A stretch of DNA of 64,000 nt from Streptomyces roseirectus (GTDB taxonomy: Bacteria > Actinomycetota > Actinomycetes > Streptomycetales > Streptomycetaceae): positions 310,001 through 374,000 of the forward strand of contig NZ_CP060828.1 of NCBI RefSeq assembly GCF_014489635.1, given 5' to 3'. Below, piece after piece: positions 53,558-62,573 of this stretch (its first letter is position 1; each line of letters begins with the position of its first letter). The notes beneath the pieces are model-generated. The model searched no databases. It was not told the DNA's origin and saw only the letters and a program-made list of their open reading frames with translations. The translations under genes were made by a program, and so were the position numbers.

Positions 53558-55806
53558 AGCGACCCGTGGAAGGTGCGGCTGATCACGTCGAGTTGCTGCT
53601 CGCGGGTCAGGCGGACGAAGTGGACGGCGTATCCGGAGACCCGGATGGTGAGATCCGGGTACTTCTCCGGGTGGGCCATGGCGTCCCGCAGGGTGGCCCG
53701 GTCCAGGACGTTGACGTTCATGTGGAAGCCGCCGGCCGCCGTGTAGGCGTCGAGGATGCCGACGAGGTTCCCGGCGCGTTCGGCCGGGTTGTGGCCCAGG
53801 GACTCGGGGGTGACCGTCGTGGTGAGGGAGATGCCGTCGCGGGCCTGCTCGTAGGGGAGTTTCGCCACCGAGAGCGCGGAGGCGGCGACGCCGTGCCGGT
53901 CGCGGCCGTTCATGGGGTTGGCGCCCGGCGCGAAGGGCTGTCCGGCGCGGCGGCCGTCGGGGGTGTTGCCGGTGTGTTTGCCGTAGACGACGTTCGAGGT
54001 GATCGTCAGGACGGACTGGGTGTGCTCGGCGTCCCGGTGGGTGGGGTGGCGGCGCACCTTCGCCATGAACGACTCGACCAGGCCGACGGCGATGTCGTCC
54101 GCGCGGTCGTCGTTGTTGCCGTACGCGGGGAAGTCGCCCTCGGTGCGGAAGTCGACGGCGAGGCCGGTGTCGTCGCGGAACACCTTCACGCGCGCGTGCT
54201 TGACGGCCGACAGGCTGTCCGCGGCGACCGAGAGACCGGCGATGCCGCAGGCCATGAAGCGGTGCACGGGGTGGTCGTGCAGGGCCATCTCCAGGCGTTC
54301 GTAGGCGTACTTGTCGTGCATGTGGTGGATGACGTTCAGGGTGTTCACGTACGTCCCCGCCAGCCAGTCGAGGACCTTGTCGTAGGCCGCCGCCAGTTCC
54401 TCGTACTCCAGGTACTCCCCCGTCAGCGGCGGCGCCGGGGGCGCGACCTGTTCGCCGGTCATCTCGTCGCGGCCGCCGTTGACGGCGTACAGGAGGGCCT
54501 TGGCGAGGTTGACGCGGGCGCCGAAGAACTGCATCTGCCGGCCCACCGTCATGGCGGAGACGCAGCAGGCGATCGCGGTGTCGTCGCCGGTGTGCGGGCG
54601 GGTGAGTTCGTCGGACTCGTACTGGACGGCGCTGGTGTCGAGGGAGACGCGGGCGCAGAACTCCTTGAAGGCGGCGGGCAGCCGGGGTGACCACAGGACG
54701 GTCAGGTTGGGTTCCGGGGCGGGGCCGAGGTTGTGGAGGGTCCGCAGGAAGCGGAAGGAGGTGCGGGTGACCAGGGTGCGTCCGTCGGTGCCCATGCCGC
54801 CGATCGACTCCGTCACCCAGGTCGGGTCGCCGGAGAAGAGGTCGTCGTACTCGGGGGTGCGCAGGAAGCGGACGATCCGCAGCTTGATGACGAAGTCGTC
54901 GATGAGTTCCTGGGCGCCGCTCTCGTCGAGGACGCCGTCCGTCAGGTCCCGCTGGAGGTAGACGTCGAGGAAGGTGGAGGTGCGGCCCAGGGACATCGCC
55001 GCGCCGTTCTGCTCCTTCACGGCGGCGAGGTAGCCGAGGTAGAGCCACTGCACGGCCTCGCGGGCGGTGGCGGCGGGGCGGGTGACGTCGCAGCCGTAGC
55101 TCGCGGCCATCTGGGTCAGCTCGGCCAGTGCCTTGATCTGTTCGGCGAGTTCCTCCCGGTCGCGGATGACGTCGGGGCTGGAGGGGCGGGCGTCCAGCAG
55201 GGCCCGTTCCGCCTTCTTCGCCCCGGTCAGCCGGTGCGTGCCGTACAGGGCCACGCGCCGGTAGTCGCCGATGATCCGTCCGCGTCCGTAGGCGTCCGGC
55301 AGGCCGGTGATGACGCCGGCCCGGCGCGCGGCGCGCATCTCGGGCGTGTACGCGTCGAAGACGCCGTCGTTGTGGGTCTTGCGGTAGGTCCCGAAGACCT
55401 TCGTGACGAACGGGTCGGGGGTGTAGCCGTACGCCTTCAGGGCGCTCTCGACCATGCGCAGGCCGCCGGCCGGCATGATCGCGCGCTTGAGGGGGGCGTC
55501 GGTCTGGAGGCCCACGATCAGCTCGCGGTCGCGGTCGATCCAGCCGGGCGCGTGGGAGGTGATCGTCGAGGGGGTGGCGGTGTCCACGTCCAGGACGCCG
55601 CGGGCCCGCTCCTCGGGGAACAGCGCGCTCACCTTCTCCCAGACGGCGCGGGTGCGGTCGGTGGGGCCGGTCAGGAAGGCCGCGTCGCCCTCGTAGGGGG
55701 TGTAGTTGGCCTGGATGAAGTCGCGTACGTCGATCCTCTCCCGCCAGCCTCTGCCCGCGAAGCCCCGCCAGGCCGTCCGGTTCTCGTCCGCCGTGGTCAC
55801 GGTCAT
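53554..55806 (-). CDS. pflB: Pyruvate formate-lyase (formate acetyltransferase)
   Basis: The 750-residue glycyl radical enzyme keeps the adjacent catalytic cysteines (AIACCVSAM) and the glycyl radical loop [20 protein letters not shown] near the C-terminus. The length and sequence match E. coli PflB rather than diol dehydratase-type relatives. It converts pyruvate and CoA to acetyl-CoA and formate without oxygen. The glycyl radical is destroyed by air, so its presence implies use under hypoxia, in mycelial cores or in dormant spores. No formate dehydrogenase or formate channel is visible nearby. Confidence 0.92.
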   Translation of the reverse strand: MTVTTADENRTAWRGFAGRGWRERIDVRDFIQANYTPYEGDAAFLTGPTDRTRAVWEKVSALFPEERARGVLDVDTATPSTITSHAPGWIDRDRELIVGLQTDAPLKRAIMPAGGLRMVESALKAYGYTPDPFVTKVFGTYRKTHNDGVFDAYTPEMRAARRAGVITGLPDAYGRGRIIGDYRRVALYGTHRLTGAKKAERALLDARPSSPDVIRDREELAEQIKALAELTQMAASYGCDVTRPAATAREAVQWLYLGYLAAVKEQNGAAMSLGRTSTFLDVYLQRDLTDGVLDESGAQELIDDFVIKLRIVRFLRTPEYDDLFSGDPTWVTESIGGMGTDGRTLVTRTSFRFLRTLHNLGPAPEPNLTVLWSPRLPAAFKEFCARVSLDTSAVQYESDELTRPHTGDDTAIACCVSAMTVGRQMQFFGARVNLAKALLYAVNGGRDEMTGEQVAPPAPPLTGEYLEYEELAAAYDKVLDWLAGTYVNTLNVIHHMHDKYAYERLEMALHDHPVHRFMACGIAGLSVAADSLSAVKHARVKVFRDDTGLAVDFRTEGDFPAYGNNDDRADDIAVGLVESFMAKVRRHPTHRDAEHTQSVLTITSNVVYGKHTGNTPDGRRAGQPFAPGANPMNGRDRHGVAASALSVAKLPYEQARDGISLTTTVTPESLGHNPAERAGNLVGILDAYTAAGGFHMNVNVLDRATLRDAMAHPEKYPDLTIRVSGYAVHFVRLTREQQLDVISRTFHGSL

Positions 55807-55899
55807 CGCCGTTCCTCTCCTCGTGCCCGGTGTTCCCGGCTGCTCCTCGATGCTCGCCGGTCGCGATCAGCGCGGGGAGTGCCGGACAGGGTGCGGAGG

Positions 55900-55915
55900 G
55901 GGGCCGTTCGGCCCC
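55900..55915. promoter_or_regulatory. Perfect palindrome GGGGCCGTTCGGCCCC between pflB and the NDH-2-like gene
   Basis: Seven-base arms flank a two-base centre, 94 bases before pflB and 100 before the divergent oxidoreductase. The same core occurs in the USP/SulP gap (51068-51083). A shared regulator, perhaps a DevR/DosR-type response regulator, is the simplest explanation. Confidence 0.5.
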
Positions 55916-55920
55916 GACTG

Positions 55921-55944
55921 CGCATGTGACCCATGCCACATGCG
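55921..55944. promoter_or_regulatory. Inverted repeat matching a Crp-type site
   Basis: Perfect eight-base arms CGCATGTG and CACATGCG are separated by eight bases. The core GTGACCCATGCCAC fits the Streptomyces Crp consensus GTG-N6-GNCAC. It is six bases right of the GGGGCCGTTCGGCCCC palindrome, so the pflB/oxidoreductase promoters may receive two inputs. Confidence 0.5.
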
Positions 55945-56014
55945 GTTTCTGTCAGGGATCGGGGCGCTGTCCCGCTCAAGTCACCGGGAACAAGCGAACC
56001 GACAGGAGCGAGTC

Positions 56015-57196
56015 ATGACACACCGCATCGTCGTCCTCGGGGCCGGCTACGCCGGGGTCCACGTGGCCGGCACCCTGGCCCGCCGGCTGTCCCCGGCGGA
56101 CACCGAGATCACCGTGGTCAACGCCGAGCCCGACTTCGTCCAGCGGATGCGGCTGCACCAGCTCGCGGCGGGTCGGCGGATCAAGGCGCCGAGGCTGGCC
56201 GACGTCTTCGCGGGCACGGGGACGCGGCTGCGCCTGGCGCGGGTCACCGGCGTCGACCCCGAGCAGCGGGTCGTCGCCCTGGCCGACGGGGGCGAACTCG
56301 GCTACGACACGCTGGTCCACGCGCTCGGCAGCCACGGCGACGTCGAAGGCGTCCCCGGTGCGGCCGAGTACGCCTTCGACGTCGCCGCCCGGCCCTCGGC
56401 GCTGCGGCTGCGCGAGCGTCTGGACAGCCTGGAGCGGCGGGGCGGAGCCGGGCACGTGGTGGTCGTCGGGGACGGGCTGACCGGCATCGAGACCGCCACC
56501 GAGGTCGCCGAGTCCCGGCCCGGTCTGTCGGTGGTGCTGATCGCGCGCGGGGAGCTTGGTGCCCGGCTCTCCGCCGGGGCCCGCGGCCATCTGCGCCGGG
56601 TCTGCGACCGGTTGGGCATCGCCGTCGTGGAGCACGTTCGCGTCGAGAGCGTCGAGGCGACCCGGGTGCGGTGCGCCGACGGCACCCTCCTGCCGTCCGA
56701 CGCGACCGTGTGGGCGGCCGGATTCGCGGCCGGCACCGTCGCCGCGGCCGGCGGGCTGACGGTCTCCGAGAACGGGCGGATCCTCGTCGACCGCACCATG
56801 CGGTCGGTCTCGCACCCGGACGTCTACGCCGTCGGCGACAGCGCCTACGCCCTCGGCGACAACGGCCGGCCGCTGCCGATGTCCTGCGCGTCGGCCGGTT
56901 ACACCGGACGGCAGGCCGTGGCCTCGATCGTGGGGCACCTGACCGGCCGCGAGATCCCGCACACCACACTGGGGTACCTGGGCAATCACATCAGCCTCGG
57001 ACGACGGGACGGGATCCTCCAGATGGTCGACGACGAAGGGCAGGCGACGCCGACGTACGTGGGCGGCCGCAAGGCGGCGCGGGTCAAGGCGGGCATCCTC
57101 TCCCTGTCGCTGTGGGCCGGCGCGCACCCGACCTTCGGCCTGCCCCGGCGCAGGCACCGCGTGGCCGTCGCCTCCGCCGTCGAGACGTTCGCGTAA
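56015..57196 (+). CDS. NDH-2-like FAD-dependent NAD(P)H oxidoreductase
   Basis: The 393-residue flavoprotein has two dinucleotide folds (VVLGAGYAGVHVAGTLA and VVGDGLTGIETATEVAE) and the FAD-closing motif VYAVGDSAYALGD. It is shorter than typical type II NADH dehydrogenases and lacks a clear membrane anchor. RBS AGGAG is seven bases before the ATG. It probably oxidises NAD(P)H for quinone or another acceptor. It is divergent from pflB and only 18 bases before the ECF sigma gene, which suits the oxidoreductase partner common beside ECF41 factors. Confidence 0.83.
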   Translation: MTHRIVVLGAGYAGVHVAGTLARRLSPADTEITVVNAEPDFVQRMRLHQLAAGRRIKAPRLADVFAGTGTRLRLARVTGVDPEQRVVALADGGELGYDTLVHALGSHGDVEGVPGAAEYAFDVAARPSALRLRERLDSLERRGGAGHVVVVGDGLTGIETATEVAESRPGLSVVLIARGELGARLSAGARGHLRRVCDRLGIAVVEHVRVESVEATRVRCADGTLLPSDATVWAAGFAAGTVAAAGGLTVSENGRILVDRTMRSVSHPDVYAVGDSAYALGDNGRPLPMSCASAGYTGRQAVASIVGHLTGREIPHTTLGYLGNHISLGRRDGILQMVDDEGQATPTYVGGRKAARVKAGILSLSLWAGAHPTFGLPRRRHRVAVASAVETFA

Positions 57197-57214
57197 GCAC
57201 CTGGAGTGGTTCGT

Positions 57215-58153
57215 GTGAACAGCGCCATGACCGATCTCTTCGAGGCCGGCCGCACCCGGCTGGCCTCGCTGGCCTACCGGCTGCTGGGGTCCGCCGCCGA
57301 CGCCGAGGACGTCGTCCAGGACGCGTTCCTGCACTGGCAGGCCGCCGACCGGGAGCGGATCGAGGTGCCGGAAGCCTGGCTGACCAGGGTCGTCACCAAC
57401 CTGTGCCTCGACCGGCTGCGTTCGGCGCGGGCCCGGCGTGAGCGCGCCGTGGGTGTCTGGCTGCCCGAACCACTCCTCGCCGGTGATCCGATGCTCGGTC
57501 CCGCCGACACGTTCGAGCAGCGTGAGTCGGTCTCCCTGGCCGTGCTGACGCTCATGGAACGTCTCTCCCTCCTCGAACGGGCCGTCTACGTCCTGCGCGA
57601 GGCGTTCTCCTACCGGCACGCCGAGATCGCCGGGATCCTCGGCATCACCGAGTCGGCGAGCCAGCAGCACCTCCACCGGGCCCGCGCCCGCGTCGGCGCC
57701 GCACGTCGTGGCGCGGACGCCGTCGACCCGGCGTCCGCCCGCAGGATCGTCGAGGAGTTCTTCACCGCCGCCGCCTCGGGCCGCACCGAACGGCTGGTGG
57801 CCCTGCTCACCGACGACGCGACCGCGATCTCCGACGGCGCCGGACTGGCCGGGAAGCTGCTGCGCTTCGACTCCGCACGGCGCGTCGCCGCCGTCGCGCG
57901 GGCCGGTTTCACCTCCACCGCCGCGAAGCGGCGCCTCGTCGGCGGTCCGTCCGCCGTCCACTACGCCCTCGTCAACGGTGCCCCCGCCCTCCTCTTCGTC
58001 CCCGGCGACCGGGTCGTCGGCGCCGTGACGTTCGACCTCGCGGACGGCCGGATCACCACCATGCGCGGCATCGCCGCCCCCGCCCGCCTCGCCCGGCTCT
58101 CCGAGTTCTGGCGGCAGCACGTACCGGACACGCCGCTCGTCGCGCGGTGGTGA
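57215..58153 (+). CDS. ECF41 (SigJ-like) sigma factor with SnoaL-like C-terminal domain
   Basis: The 312-residue protein has sigma region 2 (YRLLGSAADAEDVVQDAFLHW), the ECF41 linker motif WLPEPL, region 4 (LLERAVYVLREAFSYRHAEIAGIL with SASQQHLHRAR) and a SnoaL/NTF2-like extension of about 130 residues containing ISDGAGLAGK, a variant of the family DGGGK motif. In ECF41 factors the extension replaces an anti-sigma factor. I chose GTG 57215 because GGAG lies eight bases upstream. It follows the oxidoreductase gene and may control that promoter. Confidence 0.87.
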   Translation: MNSAMTDLFEAGRTRLASLAYRLLGSAADAEDVVQDAFLHWQAADRERIEVPEAWLTRVVTNLCLDRLRSARARRERAVGVWLPEPLLAGDPMLGPADTFEQRESVSLAVLTLMERLSLLERAVYVLREAFSYRHAEIAGILGITESASQQHLHRARARVGAARRGADAVDPASARRIVEEFFTAAASGRTERLVALLTDDATAISDGAGLAGKLLRFDSARRVAAVARAGFTSTAAKRRLVGGPSAVHYALVNGAPALLFVPGDRVVGAVTFDLADGRITTMRGIAAPARLARLSEFWRQHVPDTPLVARW

Positions 58154-58232
58154 TCCGGCGCCGGCCGCCGTCGATGCCAGGCTCCGGCGGGAGAGCGCCG
58201 CACCCGTCTTCGGCAGTCCGGCGCTCGGCGTG

Positions 58233-58345
58233 TCGTCGGCGTCGAGACGGTCGGGAGCCTCCAGCAGGGCTCGTGTCTCGTCCAAGGTCAAGCCGAGCGG
58301 TTTCCTGCGGTGGATCACCATCAGGCGGGCCCCGGCGAGCACCCC
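58233..58345 (-). pseudogene. Possible MerR-family regulator remnant
   Basis: The minus strand reads LMVIHRRKPLGLTLDETR followed by ALLEAPDRLDADD, close to the middle of MerR proteins (the helix after the DNA-binding domain and the dimer helix start). The helix-turn-helix before it and the sensor domain after it are missing. It has no usable start or ribosome site. Confidence 0.35.
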
Positions 58346-58480
58346 GCGTCCCGCAGGGGAGACGCGTGCGCGAGTCCATGGTGCCCGGCGCCGCCGTCCG
58401 TCCGCCGTGATGCTTCGCCCTCGACCAGAGCCCCGGCCTGACGCAGGGGTGTGCCCGACCACGACAGGTGACGCTTCCTT

Positions 58481-58526
58481 GTCCTCGTCTGCCGTCCCCC
58501 GCCGTCCTCGTCTGCCGTCCCCCGCC
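58481..58526. repeat. Perfect 23-bp tandem duplication
   Basis: Two identical 23-base units lie head to tail at 58481-58503 and 58504-58526, inside the relic zone. Slippage or a deletion scar would explain it. Confidence 0.7.
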
Positions 58527-58547
58527 GCCCGGCTGCGGACCTCTGGC

Positions 58548-58622
58548 CGGCGAGATCACCGTCATGGCGGTCACCGTCGCGTGCGTCGTCGCCGCCCACA
58601 ACCTCGCCGTCGGCGTCGTCTG
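58548..58622 (+). pseudogene. Possible SulP transporter remnant
   Basis: The plus strand reads LAGEITVMAVTVACVV followed by AAHNLAVGVV and a stop. The pattern T-V-x-x-V-V-A-x-H-N-L-A-x-G-V is characteristic of a SulP membrane helix. Nothing before or after continues the protein in frame, so this looks like a short relic. Confidence 0.3.
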
Positions 58623-58653
58623 ACTCGGCGGACACGCCGGCCCGGGGGCGGGC

Positions 58654-59748
58654 TCAGTCGCGGGGCGTCTGTGCCCGGCGTGGCGTCTGGGGTGACATCG
58701 CGGCCGCCGCCTCCGCCTTGGCGTCGTTCACCGCGGCGGCGGCTTGTTGCTCGGCGCGGTCGGCGGCCGCTGCGGCGTCGAGCGAGACCGCCGGGCCCGG
58801 GTCCAGTTCGGGCACCCGGCTTTCGGGCGACGTGCCGGCCGCCTCGGCGGTGGCCGCTTCCTCAGATCGTGCGGCCGTCGGCTCGTCGCCGAACGCGCGG
58901 GTGACGGTCCGCACCGCCTCCGTCAGCTCTCCCGGGATCACCCAGAACGTGTTGTTGTCGCTGCGCGCCAGGTGCGGAAGCGTTTCGAGGTACTTGTAGG
59001 CCAGGACCTTCGGGTCGGCGTTGTTGCGGTGGACGGCCTGGAAGACGAGCTCCACCGCCTTGGCCTCGCCGTCCGCCTGAAGGATCATGGCCTGCTGCCT
59101 GCCCTGCGCCTCCAGGATGTCCTTCTGCTTCGTGCCCTCCGCCGTGAGGATCTTGGCCTGCCGCTCCCCCTCGGCGTGCAGGATCGCCGCGCGCTTGTCG
59201 CGCTCGGCCCGCATCTGCTTCTCCATCGCCTCCTTGATGGTGGCCGGTGGGTCGATGGCCTTGATCTCCACACGGTTGACCCGGATGCCCCATTTGCCGG
59301 TGGCGTCGTCGAGGACCGCGCGGAGCCGGGAGTTGATCTCCTCGCGCGAGGTCAGCGTCTCCTCCAGGTCCATGCTGCCGATGACGTTGCGCAGCGTGGT
59401 CACGGTGAGCTGGTCGATCGCCTGCAGGTAGTCGGCGACCTCGTACGCCGCCGCCCGCGGGTCCGTGATCTGGTAGTAGAGCACGGTGTCGATGTTCACC
59501 ACGAGGTTGTCCTCGGTGATCACCGGCCGGGGATCGGAGGAGTAGACCTGCTCGCGCACGTCCAGTTTGGTGTTGATGCGGTCCGCCACCGGCACCACGA
59601 AGTTCAGGCCGGGTTGCAGCGTCCGGCGGTACCGGCCGAACCGCTCGATGTTGTAGCGGCGCGCCTGCGGGACGATCCGCACCGTGGAGGCCGCGAAGAA
59701 GGCGACGACGACGGCCGCCACAAGGGCCAGGACGACAAAGGGGTCCAC
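58654..59748 (-). CDS. SPFH/band 7 (stomatin-like) membrane protein
   Basis: The 364-residue protein has one N-terminal membrane segment (VVLALVAAVVVAFFAAS), a band 7 domain (RRTLQPGLNFVVPVADRI, VDTVLYYQITDPRAA-like region) and a long helical stretch with repeats such as HAEGERQAKILTAEGTKQKD that should form a coiled coil. A proline- and alanine-rich tail ends it. Such proteins (QmcA/PH1511 type) build large rings at membranes and organise microdomains. The gene follows nfeD, its standard partner, after 30 bases. Confidence 0.88.
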   Translation of the reverse strand: MDPFVVLALVAAVVVAFFAASTVRIVPQARRYNIERFGRYRRTLQPGLNFVVPVADRINTKLDVREQVYSSDPRPVITEDNLVVNIDTVLYYQITDPRAAAYEVADYLQAIDQLTVTTLRNVIGSMDLEETLTSREEINSRLRAVLDDATGKWGIRVNRVEIKAIDPPATIKEAMEKQMRAERDKRAAILHAEGERQAKILTAEGTKQKDILEAQGRQQAMILQADGEAKAVELVFQAVHRNNADPKVLAYKYLETLPHLARSDNNTFWVIPGELTEAVRTVTRAFGDEPTAARSEEAATAEAAGTSPESRVPELDPGPAVSLDAAAAADRAEQQAAAAVNDAKAEAAAAMSPQTPRRAQTPRD

Positions 59749-59778
59749 AGTGCCTCCGTTTGCTGTGTGCTCAGCCGT

Positions 59779-60216
59779 TCACGGAAGGAGCTCGCGGGGG
59801 TAGACGACGGCTGTGGCGCCGTCGATCTCCATGACCTCCACCACCGCTCCGACGGGTATCACCAGGCTCTCGTCGAGGGCGCGGGCGGACCACTCCTCGC
59901 CGGAGAGCCTGATCAGGCCGCGGGTGGCGGTGACCTCCCGCACGACCTCGGCCCGCTTGCCGATCAGCGCGTCACTGCCCTCGCGTGTGAGGGGTTGCTG
60001 TGCCATGTACCGCAGTCCGATGGGGCGGACGACGACGAGACCCGCCGCCGCTGCCACCCCGAACGCGACGAACTGGCCGAGAACGCCGATGCCCACGCCC
60101 GCGACCACTGCGGCGACCAGCGCGGCGCCCGCCAGCAGCCCGAGGACCAGTGTCAGGGCGAAGAACTCCGCGACACCCAGTACCCCGGCGGCGAGCAGCC
60201 ACACGAACCACGGCAT
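59779..60216 (-). CDS. NfeD-family membrane protein
   Basis: The 145-residue protein has three to four N-terminal membrane segments (WLLAAGVLGVAEFFALTLVL, then an Ala/Val-rich pair) and a C-terminal OB-fold (ALIGKRAEVVREVTATRGLI...GEEWSARA). This is the short NfeD1b type, without a protease domain, that pairs with SPFH proteins. The ATG at 60216 follows GGAGGG by nine bases. It leads the two-gene unit with the band 7 protein. Confidence 0.87.
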   Translation of the reverse strand: MPWFVWLLAAGVLGVAEFFALTLVLGLLAGAALVAAVVAGVGIGVLGQFVAFGVAAAAGLVVVRPIGLRYMAQQPLTREGSDALIGKRAEVVREVTATRGLIRLSGEEWSARALDESLVIPVGAVVEVMEIDGATAVVYPRELLP

Positions 60217-60338
60217 CAGAGCGCCCTCCTCACAGGAGCGGGCCTTCCCCTCCAAGCTACCTGCCGTGACGCCGGGCAGAACAGTGCAGAACCGTCACGG
60301 GTGCCGTGGGCGTCACGTTCGGCGCGGCCCCGCCCAGC

Positions 60339-61061
60339 TCAGCTCAGTTCGGCGAAGGTCTCCACCGCGTGGGTCTTGCCGGTGACCACGATGACGTCGC
60401 CCTTCTGGACGACCGTCTCGGCCGTGGCGTAGGTGAAGTCCTCGCCGGGGCGTTTGATGCCGACCACGGTGACGCCGTACTTGGTGCGGACCCGGCTCTG
60501 GCCCAGCGGGATGCCGGTGGCGATGTCCGGGGCGAGGGTCTTCACCAGGGCGTAGTCGTCGTCGAACTCGATGAAGTCGAGCATCCGGCCGGTGACCAGG
60601 TGGGCGACGCGTTCGCCCATCTCGTGTTCGGGCAGCACGACGTGGTGGACGCCGAGGCGTTCGAGGATCTGGCCGTGCTGACGGCTGATGGCCTTGGCCC
60701 AGATGTTGGGCACCTCGGCTTCCAGCAGGTTGGAGGCGATGAGGATGCTGGCCTCGATATCGGTGCCGATGCCGACGACGGCGCTGGTGAACTCGTGGAC
60801 GCCGAGCTGGTGCAGTACCTCGGGTTCGGTGCAGTCGGCGATCGCCGAGTGGGTCAGGCCGTCGCTCATCCGCTGGACGAGGCGGGCGTCGGTGTCGATG
60901 CCGAGGACGTCCCAGCCGCGCCGCATCAGCTCGTTGGCGAGGGAGGAGCCGAAGCGGCCCAGGCCGATGACCGCGACCCGCTGGTCGCCGGCGGTCTGGG
61001 CGTGCTGGTCGGCCAGGCGCTTGCCGCGGCGCCGTCGCAGGGAGTGCAGGTGATTAACCAA
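60339..61061 (-). CDS. TrkA/KtrA-type potassium channel regulatory (RCK) subunit
   Basis: The 240-residue protein has an RCK_N Rossmann domain (VAVIGLGRFGSSLANELMRRG) with the acidic residue binding nucleotide (VLGIDTDARL) and an RCK_C domain (LVTGRMLDFIEFDDDYALV). It gates the membrane subunit encoded immediately upstream according to the nucleotide bound. I prefer TTG 61061 with GGAG ten bases upstream, overlapping the trkH stop by eight bases. The ATG at 61106 lies well inside trkH and would add 15 unconserved residues. Confidence 0.85.
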   Translation of the reverse strand: MVNHLHSLRRRRGKRLADQHAQTAGDQRVAVIGLGRFGSSLANELMRRGWDVLGIDTDARLVQRMSDGLTHSAIADCTEPEVLHQLGVHEFTSAVVGIGTDIEASILIASNLLEAEVPNIWAKAISRQHGQILERLGVHHVVLPEHEMGERVAHLVTGRMLDFIEFDDDYALVKTLAPDIATGIPLGQSRVRTKYGVTVVGIKRPGEDFTYATAETVVQKGDVIVVTGKTHAVETFAELS

Positions 61062-62427
61062 TGACGGGTCGCTCCTCGGGAAGTTCGTAGCGGCGTTTGC
61101 GCTCACGCAGGGCCAGCGACGACACCAGGGTGACCGGGCCCAGGCGGCCGATGAACATCAGCAGGATCAGGATGAGCTGACCGGCGGCCGGGAGGTCGGC
61201 GGTGATGCCGGTGGACAGGCCGACGGTGGCGAAGGCGGAGACCACTTCGAAGAGGACCTGTTCGAAGGGCAGGGACGTGGTGCTCAGCAGGGCGAGCGTG
61301 GCGGTCATGACCAGCCCGACGCCGAGCAGCGCCACGGTCAGGGCCTGGCGCAGGACGTGTGGGGCGAGACGGCGGCCGAGCACCGAGGAGGTGGGCTCGC
61401 CCCGCACCTCGGCGATGATCGCGACGGCCAGCACCGCGAACGTGGTGACCTTGATGCCGCCGGCGGTGCCCGCGCTGCCGCCGCCGACGAACATCAGCAT
61501 GCAGGTCAGCAGGAGCGTGGAGGCGTGCATCGCCCCGATGTCCAAGGAGTTGAAGCCCGCGGTCCTGGTCATCGTGGAGTGGAAGAACCCGTTCAGCAGC
61601 TTCTCGGGCCAGTCGTAGGCGCCCAGGGTGCGGGAGTTGGTCCACTCCGGCAGGCAGGTGAACACCGTGCCGACGACGAGCAGGACGACGGTGGCGGCCA
61701 GCGTCAGCTTCGTGTGCAGGGTCCAGTTGCGGCGGCCGGTGGTGCGGCGGCGGTTGCGGTGCCGCAGCAGCTCCAGCAGGACGGGGAAGCCGAGACCGCC
61801 GAGAATCACGGCGACAGCGACGGGCAGGGTGACCCACGGGTCATCGGCATAACCGGTGAGGCTGTCGGCGTGCAGGCCGAACCCGGCGTTGTTGAAGGCC
61901 GACACGGCGTGGAAGTAGCCGAGATACACGGCGTCGCCGATGGAGTTGCCGTAACCGAAGCGCAGGCGCAGGGAGAGGGCCGCGCCGGTCGCGAGTTCCA
62001 CGATCAGCGTCGTGCCGGCCACCCCGAGCAACACCCGGCGTACGTCGCCGATGTCCAGGCTTTTGGTCTCCGCCTGCGCGGTGAGCTGCAGCCGCAGCCG
62101 CAGCTTCCCGGAGACCAGCAGGGCGAGCAGCGAGGCCATGGTCATGATCCCGAAGCCGCCGACCTGGATCAGCGCGAGGATCACGCCTTCGCCGAAGCCG
62201 CTCCAGTACGTGCCCGTGTCCACCACCGCCAGACCGGTCACGCACACGGCCGAGGTGGAGGTGAACAGCGCGGTCACCACACCGGTGGCCGTACCGTCCT
62301 CGGCGGCGACCGGCAACGCGAGCAGACCGGTCCCGAGCACGATGACAGCGGCGAAAGCCAGCACGACCGTACGGGCGGGGTGTGCCGCGAGCAGCGGCCG
62401 GCGCACACGCGCGGAACGTCCTGCCAC
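61054..62427 (-). CDS. TrkH/KtrB-type potassium uptake membrane subunit
   Basis: The 457-residue protein has the four pseudo-repeated pore loops of the SKT family, seen as FTSTSAVCVTGLAVVDT, AVSAFNNAGFGLHAD, TMTRTAGFNSLDIGAM and VVSAFATVGLSTGIT, plus MFVGGGSAGTAGGIKVTTF. The GTG at 62427 follows GAGGAAGG by about six bases. The longer frame upstream is proline- and arginine-rich and not conserved. With the RCK subunit it forms a Ktr-type potassium uptake system. Confidence 0.88.
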   Translation of the reverse strand: MAGRSARVRRPLLAAHPARTVVLAFAAVIVLGTGLLALPVAAEDGTATGVVTALFTSTSAVCVTGLAVVDTGTYWSGFGEGVILALIQVGGFGIMTMASLLALLVSGKLRLRLQLTAQAETKSLDIGDVRRVLLGVAGTTLIVELATGAALSLRLRFGYGNSIGDAVYLGYFHAVSAFNNAGFGLHADSLTGYADDPWVTLPVAVAVILGGLGFPVLLELLRHRNRRRTTGRRNWTLHTKLTLAATVVLLVVGTVFTCLPEWTNSRTLGAYDWPEKLLNGFFHSTMTRTAGFNSLDIGAMHASTLLLTCMLMFVGGGSAGTAGGIKVTTFAVLAVAIIAEVRGEPTSSVLGRRLAPHVLRQALTVALLGVGLVMTATLALLSTTSLPFEQVLFEVVSAFATVGLSTGITADLPAAGQLILILLMFIGRLGPVTLVSSLALRERKRRYELPEERPVIG

Positions 62428-62573
62428 CGGCTGCCTTCCTCTGTACGCCCAGTCCGTCAAGGGTTGGTATGGACTTCGTACGGAGCCCGTCAAACCCCGC
62501 GCGGCCGTCACCCTACCCTGCGGTGGCGCACCCGGACCGGCCGGCCGAGGCGCGCTCTCGCCGTCGTCCGGGT

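Larger units (their letters stand above)
58154..58653. other. 500-bp non-coding zone with gene relics
   Basis: No intact gene fits between the ECF41 gene and the band 7 gene. I see a leftward stretch resembling a MerR-type regulator (58233-58345), a rightward stretch resembling a SulP membrane helix (58548-58622) and a 23-base tandem duplication between them. The zone looks like the site of past deletions. Confidence 0.5.

Noticed and set aside
55976..58462. 828-codon minus-strand frame over the oxidoreductase and sigma factor genes
   Set aside because: It is an antisense shadow. Only its first part, outside the real genes, has a MerR-like stretch, reported separately as a relic.
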